Origin: an uncultured Phenylobacterium sp.
GTDB taxonomy: Bacteria > Pseudomonadota > Alphaproteobacteria > Caulobacterales > Caulobacteraceae
Direction of reading: 5' to 3'
DNA: 7,280 nucleotides
NCBI GenBank assembly: GCA_945952355.1
Contig: CAMFIW010000128.1
Coordinates: forward strand, 1 to 7,280
How positions within the stretch are numbered: position 1 is the first letter of the stretch; each line of letters opens with the position of its first letter. This document shows, piece after piece, positions 1-7,280 of the stretch. The notes under the pieces are model-generated. The model did not search any database. It worked only from the letters and a program-made list of their open reading frames with translations, and was not told where the DNA came from. Both the position numbers and the translations under genes were made by a program.

Positions 1-1206
1 GGCCGGGACGGTCGCCATCGAGGCCAGGATCCGGGCCGCCGTCGGGAAGTCGGTCGCCCGGAAGAAAACCCAGGCCACGCAGACCAGGACGAAGGTGAAG
101 GCGCCGGCCGCCAGGCGGAAGGCGGCGGTCCTGAATATCGCGCGCCCACCGAAGGCCTCGGTCAGCATCCGCTCGACGGCCAGATAGAGGCCGTGCAGCC
201 CGCCCCAAACCACGAAGGTCCAATTGGCCCCGTGCCAGAGGCCGCCGAGCAGCATGGTGATCATCAGGTTCAAGTAGGTGCGGACGCGACCCTTCCGGTT
301 GCCGCCCAGCGAAATGTAAAGGTAGTCGCGCAGCCAGGTGCTGAGCGAGATGTGCCAGCGCCGCCAGAAGTCGGAAAAGCCGACGGCGGCATAGGGCGAG
401 TTGAAGTTCTGCGGCAGGGAGAAACCCAGCACCAGGGCCGCGCCGATGGCGGTGGTGGTGTAGCCCGAGAAATCGAAGAAGATCTGGCCGGCGAAGGCCA
501 GGACCCCGGTCCAGGCGTCGAGCGGCAAGAGCGCGTCGGTGGACTTGAACACCTTGTCGGCTGGCCCCGACAGGAAGGAGTCCGCGAGTACGATCTTCTC
601 GAACAGGCCAAGCGTCATCAGCGCCAGGCCCCAGAGCAGCATCGGTCGGCTGGCGCGCTTGGGCGTGGCGAACTGTGAGAGCAGGTCGCGGGGCCGCATG
701 ATCGGGCCGGCCACGAGGTGCGGGAAGAAGGTGACGAAGAGCGCGAAGTTCAGGAACGAGCGACTGGGGGCGATGCGCCTCTGGTAGACGTCAAGCGTGT
801 AGGAGAGCGTCTGGAAGGTGTAGAATGAGATGCCCAGGGGCAGGACGATGTTCCACTTGGGCGCATGGTAGGTCACCCCGGCCATGGCCGCGAGGCTCTC
901 GAAGTTCGCCTCCAGGAACCCGCCGTACTTGAAGAAGCCGAGCAGGCCGAGATTGGCGGTCAGTGAGATGATCAGGGCGAAGCGGCGTCGGCTCCGCCGC
1001 TCCTCGCTTGCGATCCAGCGGGCGGCATAGAAGTCGACGAAGGTGGACAGCCAGAGCAGGGCCACGAAGGGCGGGCTCCAGCTGGCATAGAAGACGTAGC
1101 TGGCGATCAGCAGCATCACGCGCCGCGTGGTCCAGCCGAACGGCAGGCTCCACAACGCCAGGAACGCTGCGAAGAACACGATAAAGGTGATCGAGTTGAA
1201 GATCAT
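1..1206 (-). CDS. MBOAT-family membrane O-acyltransferase (AlgI-like), 3' end outside window
   Basis: This is a multi-pass inner-membrane O-acyltransferase of the MBOAT family, of the type that passes acetyl groups across the membrane to exported polysaccharides (AlgI, PatA, DltB relatives). The first 402 residues are visible and the frame is open to the window edge, so the C-terminus is missing; AlgI-like proteins are usually about 460-520 residues. Seen: hydrophobic N-terminus MIFNSITFIVFF, PLGISFYTFQTLSYTLDVY (about 123-141), HLVAGPIMRPRDLL (163-176), FFDFSGYTTTAIG (243-255), WRRWHISLSTWLRDYLY (281-297), GGNRKGR, and GGLWHGANWTFVVWGGLHG (321-339). His325 in the WHG motif is the expected catalytic histidine; His285 is also in a conserved block. 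The ATG start gives the typical N-terminus, but the Shine-Dalgarno is weak (GTGGGGG). The acetylated substrate cannot be read from this gene alone; an AlgJ/AlgX-like SGNH partner would be expected beyond position 1. Family assignment is firm; the specific name algI is not. Confidence 0.93.
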   Translation of the reverse strand, partial: MIFNSITFIVFFAAFLALWSLPFGWTTRRVMLLIASYVFYASWSPPFVALLWLSTFVDFYAARWIASEERRSRRRFALIISLTANLGLLGFFKYGGFLEANFESLAAMAGVTYHAPKWNIVLPLGISFYTFQTLSYTLDVYQRRIAPSRSFLNFALFVTFFPHLVAGPIMRPRDLLSQFATPKRASRPMLLWGLALMTLGLFEKIVLADSFLSGPADKVFKSTDALLPLDAWTGVLAFAGQIFFDFSGYTTTAIGAALVLGFSLPQNFNSPYAAVGFSDFWRRWHISLSTWLRDYLYISLGGNRKGRVRTYLNLMITMLLGGLWHGANWTFVVWGGLHGLYLAVERMLTEAFGGRAIFRTAAFRLAAGAFTFVLVCVAWVFFRATDFPTAARILASMATVPA

Positions 1207-1230
1207 GCCGCGCCCCCACGGATGCGCGAC

Positions 1231-1240
1231 TTGACGTCAA
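1231..1240. promoter_or_regulatory. Perfect TTGACGTCAA palindrome upstream of the MBOAT gene
   Basis: A perfect 10-bp inverted repeat ends 24 bp before the MBOAT start codon, a position suited to a repressor operator or a promoter element. TTGAC also resembles a -35 box on either strand, but I find no convincing -10 box at 16-18 bp on the minus strand. Function is inferred from position and symmetry only. Confidence 0.3.
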
Positions 1241-1277
1241 AGAACGCGGTTCGTCCACCAGGATTCTTGAGGCGGTC

Positions 1278-1317
1278 AAAAAGGTGCGGGAGACGCCCCG
1301 ATCAAGGGCGCCCCCCG
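1278..1317 (-). terminator. Rho-independent terminator of katG
   Basis: Read on the minus strand, 7 nt after the katG stop codon, a 12-bp stem forms between CGGGGGGCGCCC (1317-1306) and GGGCGTCTCCCG (1298-1287). It has two G-U wobbles and a 7-nt loop TTGATCG. CACC and then a run of five T (1282-1278) follow. The 4-nt offset before the T run and its shortness make it slightly imperfect. It separates the katG transcript from the downstream MBOAT gene, so these two are probably not one operon. Confidence 0.72.
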
Positions 1318-1324
1318 TCTACGT

Positions 1325-3571
<2,247 letters not shown>

Positions 3572-3593
3572 CTAGAGAGCGACCAGAACGTCG

Positions 3594-3630
3594 ATTGGTA
3601 AAATTGATTGTTCTTATCGGGACGATAGAC
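3594..3630. promoter_or_regulatory. Possible OxyR-type operator in the katG upstream region
   Basis: This AT-rich patch, unusual in such a GC-rich window, lies 95-131 bp before katG. Against the tandem OxyR pattern ATAGnTnnnAnCTAT, 7-bp spacer, repeat, the half at 3594-3608 (ATTGGTAAAATTGAT) matches about 8 of the defined positions. The second half, at the correct spacing (3616-3630), matches only about 5 or 6. I see no clear -35/-10 pair for katG. The call rests mostly on the gene it precedes and on base composition. Confidence 0.28.
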
Positions 3631-3641
3631 GAAGCCTTGAT

Positions 3642-3663
3642 GGGCTGGCGGAGACGCCATCCC
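3642..3663. repeat. Short hairpin in the katG / monooxygenase gap
   Basis: The inverted repeat TGGCG-GAGA-CGCCA is extended by GGG/CCC across a single C-T mismatch. No T run follows on either strand, so it is not a canonical intrinsic terminator. It may stabilise the 3' end of the upstream monooxygenase transcript; this is inference. Confidence 0.35.
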
Positions 3664-3679
3664 AACCCGCCCGTCGGCC

Positions 3680-3717
3680 GATCGTTCCTTCTCCCCGCGC
3701 GGGGAGAAGGAAGATCG
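3680..3717. repeat. Perfect 28-bp intergenic palindrome flanked by GATCG direct repeats
   Basis: Positions 3685-3712 are a perfect inverted repeat centred on CCCCGCGCGGGG with arms continuing through TTCCTTCT / AGAAGGAA. GATCG stands directly on both sides (3680-3684 and 3713-3717) as a direct, not inverted, repeat. It begins 21 bp after the stop of the monooxygenase gene. From recall, palindromes of the CTTCTCCCC...GGGGAGAAG kind are common between genes in Caulobacterales, so this is probably a REP-like repeat copy. It could fold at the mRNA 3' end, but there is no T tract. Confidence 0.7.
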
Positions 3718-3733
3718 AAAGCGGCCGCCGGCC

Positions 3734-4927
<1,194 letters not shown>

Positions 4928-4992
4928 TCAGTGGCCGAGCTTCATGGCCTTGAACACCGGCAGCGTCGCCGGCTGCTCGCCTGGGAACCAGA

Positions 4993-6738
4993 ATGGCCGC
5001 AGCGCCAGCCCCTGCCCGCCCGTGGACGCGCTTCATCCCGATCGGCGCATGGCTGCCGCGCTATCGACCGGCCTGGGCGCCGACAGACGTGCTGGCCGGT
5101 CTTGCGCTGTGGGCGGTCATGACGCCCGAGGGCATGGCCTATGCCGGGATCCTCGGCGTGCCCGCGATCATGGGCCTCTATACCCTCGCACCACCGCTCG
5201 TCGCCTATGCCCTGTTCGGGACCTCGCGCGTGCTGGTCGTGGGCCCCGACACCGCGACCGGAGTGATCTCGGCCGTGACGGTCGGCGCGCTCGTGGCCCA
5301 AGGCTCGCCCGAATTCGCCGGCCTGACCAGCACGCTCGCCATGCTGATCGGAGGCTTCTTCCTGCTGTTCGGCGCCTTGCGGCTGGGCTGGGTCGCGGCC
5401 TTCATCGCGACCCCGGTGATGCGCGGCTTCATCGAAGGCCTGATCGCCGTGACCATTGTCGGCCAGGTGGCCGGCCTGCTTGGCCTGCACGGGGCCGGGG
5501 GCGACGTGTTCGCCAAGCTGCTGTTCATCCTGCGTCACCTTCATGAGACACCACCGGCGGCGGCGGCCACCGGCCTCGCCAGCCTGGCCGCGCTGCTGCT
5601 GCTGCGCCGCCTTTCGCCCCGGCTTCCCGCGGCGTTGATCGTCACCGTGGCCGGTACGGCCCTGGTGGCGCTGCTGAGGCCCGCCGGCGTCAGCGTGGTC
5701 GGCGCCCTGCCCTCGGGACTGCCTCATCTGACCATGCCGCCGCTGTCGCCCGAGGTGCTGGCGCCTCTCGTCCCCGGCGCGCTCTCCATCGTCCTGGTCG
5801 GCTATGCGGAAGCATTGGGCGCCGCCAAGGCCGCGGCGGACGCCGAAGACCTGGACCCGAATCAGGAACTCACGGCGCACGGTTTCGCCAATGTCCTGAG
5901 CGGCATCTTCGGCGGCTTCCTGGCCGTCGGCAGCCTATCCAAGACCTCGGTGGCGATCGGCGCCGGCGCCCGCACCCAGGTGGCTCACCTGGTGGCCGCG
6001 GCGCTCTCCATCCTGACCCTGCTGTTCCTGACGCCCCTGTTCCACGGTCTGCCGCAGCCGACCCTGGCGGCGATCATCATCGCCGCGATGCTCCACCTTT
6101 CGAAGCCACGCTATCTGGGAAAGCTCGCCGCCGAAGCGCCCTGGGAACTGGCCGTGGCGATGGTGGTGATCGCCGGCGAACTCCTGCTGGGCGTGTTGCC
6201 GGGGATTGCGCTCGGCGTGGTGATCTCGTTGTTGCTGCTCATCTACCGGACCAGTCACCCGATCAGCGCCGTGCTGGGCAAGCTGCCCGGCGAGCAGGCC
6301 TATCGCGACATTCAGCGGCACCCCGAGGCGCAGACCTTTCCCGGCCTGCTCATCTTCAACCCCGGTGGCGATCTGTTCTTCGCCAGCGCGGGCCAGTTCG
6401 AGCGGGCGCTGAAGACCGCGATGTCGAAGACCGCTCCGAGCTTGCAGCGGGTGCTGTTCGACTGGAGCTCGATCACCTTCGTCGACAGCAGCGCCTGCGA
6501 TGTGATTATGCGCCTGATCGAGAGGTTGCAGGACAAGGGAATCTCCGTCGCCTTCGCCCATGTTCGCGACCCGGTGCGTGACAGCCTGCAGCGGGCCGGG
6601 ATCGTGGACGCGGCCGGCGCCTCGTCGTTCCACGATCGCCTGACGGATGGCGTCCAGGCCTTCCTAGGCCAGGAGGCCGACCTCGGCGCCGCGCGAACGG
6701 TCCCCATCCACGCTCCCCAGGAGGATCATGGCCCATGA
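4993..6738 (+). CDS. SulP/SLC26-family anion transporter with STAS domain
   Basis: Inner-membrane secondary transporter for an inorganic or organic anion. The family carries sulfate, bicarbonate (BicA) or C4-dicarboxylates (DauA), and sequence alone does not settle which. The 581 residues begin with a short Ala/Pro-rich cytoplasmic tail. The hydrophobic transport domain spans about 30-420 and includes MTPEGMAYAGILGVPAIMGLY (43-63), the signature ALFGTSRVLVVGPDTATG (73-90), LVGYAEALGAAKA (268-280) and NQELTAHGFANVLSGIFGG (290-308). Glu273 lies where SLC26 transporters usually carry an acidic residue in TM8, consistent with cation-coupled import. A C-terminal STAS domain follows (about 435-560), with VLFDWSSITFVDSSACDVI (487-505); the DSS at 498-500 is where anti-sigma antagonists carry their phosphoserine. 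The ATG has only a weak Shine-Dalgarno (GGGA), but the protein start fits the family. The stop overlaps the next gene by 4 bp (ATGA), indicating co-transcription and likely translational coupling. Family call is firm; substrate is open. Confidence 0.95.
   Translation: MAAAPAPARPWTRFIPIGAWLPRYRPAWAPTDVLAGLALWAVMTPEGMAYAGILGVPAIMGLYTLAPPLVAYALFGTSRVLVVGPDTATGVISAVTVGALVAQGSPEFAGLTSTLAMLIGGFFLLFGALRLGWVAAFIATPVMRGFIEGLIAVTIVGQVAGLLGLHGAGGDVFAKLLFILRHLHETPPAAAATGLASLAALLLLRRLSPRLPAALIVTVAGTALVALLRPAGVSVVGALPSGLPHLTMPPLSPEVLAPLVPGALSIVLVGYAEALGAAKAAADAEDLDPNQELTAHGFANVLSGIFGGFLAVGSLSKTSVAIGAGARTQVAHLVAAALSILTLLFLTPLFHGLPQPTLAAIIIAAMLHLSKPRYLGKLAAEAPWELAVAMVVIAGELLLGVLPGIALGVVISLLLLIYRTSHPISAVLGKLPGEQAYRDIQRHPEAQTFPGLLIFNPGGDLFFASAGQFERALKTAMSKTAPSLQRVLFDWSSITFVDSSACDVIMRLIERLQDKGISVAFAHVRDPVRDSLQRAGIVDAAGASSFHDRLTDGVQAFLGQEADLGAARTVPIHAPQEDHGP
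6719..6724 (+). promoter_or_regulatory. Ribosome-binding site for the ParB-like gene, inside the SulP coding end
   Basis: A full AGGAGG lies within the last codons of the SulP gene, 10 nt before the ATG at 6735. A nearer ATG at 6728 is only 3 nt away and its frame stops after six codons, so 6735 is the supported start. Confidence 0.85.
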
Positions 6739-7280
6739 CCATCCGTGACCCCGTCCTCGTTCCCGTGCCGATCAGCGAGCTTCGACCGACCCAGATGACC
6801 GTCGGCCGCCGCGAGGTCGAGCTGAAACGGCGGACATGGCGCGAGCGCGCGGAGCGCGACGGCGCGGAGTTCCTCGGCCGGCACATGATCCCCGTCCTTC
6901 TGGGACCGAAGGGACGCCATTATGTCATCGACCATCACCACCTCGCCTGCGCGCTACACGCCGAGGGGGTGAAACAGGTCGCCGTCAGTGTGATCGCCGA
7001 CCTTCGGTCCCTCTCGAAGCCGGAATTCTGGGTCTATTGCGACAACCGCGGCTGGTGCCATCCCTTCGACGCCGAAGGGGTGCGGCGCGACTATGCCGAC
7101 ATCCCCAGCAGCATCTCGGACCTGGCCGACGACCCCTATCGCAGCCTTGCGGGCGAGCTGCGTCGAGCCGGAGGGTTCGCCAAGGAAATCACACCCTTCG
7201 AAGAGTTCACCTGGGCGGATTTCCTGCGCCGGCGCATCAATCCGAAACTACTGACCGGGGACATGGCCGCGGCCTGGGCC
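6735..7280 (+). CDS. ParB-like putative nuclease (ParBc_2 type), 3' end outside window
   Basis: This is a ParB/sulfiredoxin-fold protein resembling the putative ParB-like nuclease family ParBc_2 (PF08857), by recall of its conserved blocks. Its cellular role is not known. 182 residues are visible with no stop before the edge; the family is about 190-220 residues, so little is missing. Seen: PVPISELRPTQMTVG (10-24), EFLGRHMIPVLLGPKGRHYVIDHHHLACAL (45-74), FWVYCDNRGWCHPFD (98-112), RRDYADIPSSISDLADDPYRSLAGELRRAGGFAK (117-150) and FTWADFLRRRI (158-168). The strand-turn-helix at 52-74 corresponds to the ParB stretch ending in GERR, but here it reads Asp66-His67-His68-His69. That would spoil ParB-type CTP binding and could instead hold a metal. 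There is no signal peptide and no visible DNA-binding HTH, so it is not a genuine chromosome-partition ParB. It overlaps the SulP stop by 4 bp with its own strong Shine-Dalgarno, so it is probably made together with the transporter. Confidence 0.85.
   Translation, partial: MTIRDPVLVPVPISELRPTQMTVGRREVELKRRTWRERAERDGAEFLGRHMIPVLLGPKGRHYVIDHHHLACALHAEGVKQVAVSVIADLRSLSKPEFWVYCDNRGWCHPFDAEGVRRDYADIPSSISDLADDPYRSLAGELRRAGGFAKEITPFEEFTWADFLRRRINPKLLTGDMAAAWA

Noticed and set aside
193..678. Plus-strand 161-residue open frame at the left end
   Set aside because: It is antisense to the well-supported MBOAT reading frame and shows no domain.
791..1279. Minus-strand 162-residue open frame overlapping the MBOAT N-terminus
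   Set aside because: A different frame on the same strand; the MBOAT frame over the same bases shows clear membrane segments and motifs, this one does not.
3685..3712. Palindrome as an intrinsic terminator
   Set aside because: No T run follows the stem on either strand, so it lacks the second part of a Rho-independent terminator.
4942..5880. 312-residue minus-strand open frame
   Set aside because: Antisense to the SulP gene with Gln/Gly/Arg-rich low-complexity translation; no family features.
6735..7280. Chromosome-partitioning ParB of a parAB locus
   Set aside because: No ParA gene, no parS-like site seen, no HTH domain, and the GERR motif is absent; it matches the ParBc_2 putative nuclease type instead.

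Overview
The window is GC-rich, has long open frames on the antisense strands (typical of a high-GC codon bias), and is packed with proteobacterial-type genes. The gene content and the style of the intergenic palindrome fit an alphaproteobacterium, most likely in the Caulobacterales (Caulobacter/Phenylobacterium-like). That placement is inference from recall, not a database match. It looks like chromosome: I see no transposase, integrase, tRNA, rRNA or CRISPR array.

Layout. (1) Positions 1-1206, minus strand: an MBOAT-family membrane O-acyltransferase (AlgI-like). It runs off the left edge, with its first 402 residues visible. (2) 1207-1324: a short gap with a good Rho-independent terminator for katG and a perfect TTGACGTCAA palindrome just upstream of the MBOAT start. 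(3) 1325-3499, minus: full-length catalase-peroxidase KatG with all haem and Met-Tyr-Trp adduct residues, but Gly in place of the serine equivalent to M. tuberculosis Ser315. (4) 3500-3733: a 234-bp gap with the katG ribosome-binding site, an AT-rich patch loosely resembling an OxyR site, and a perfect 28-bp palindrome bracketed by GATCG direct repeats. (5) 3734-4723, minus: an FMN-dependent nitronate monooxygenase-family protein, whose GTG start is set by a clear Shine-Dalgarno. (6) 4724-4992: a divergent intergenic region with a CACGAATTCGTG palindrome. (7) 4993-6738, plus: a SulP/SLC26 anion transporter with a C-terminal STAS domain. (8) 6735-7280, plus: a ParB-like putative nuclease (ParBc_2 type), overlapping the transporter stop by 4 bp and running off the right edge.

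How the genes relate. The three minus-strand genes look like separate transcription units: a terminator separates katG from the MBOAT gene, and 234 bp separates the monooxygenase gene from katG. KatG handles peroxide. The monooxygenase oxidises nitronates or related carbanions. The MBOAT protein probably acetylates an exported polysaccharide together with partners outside the window. The only tight functional link is the plus-strand pair, where a SulP transporter and a ParB-fold protein of unknown role appear translationally coupled. In the second protein the CTP-binding GERR motif of true ParB seems to be replaced by Asp-His-His-His. This pair is the least explained part of the window.
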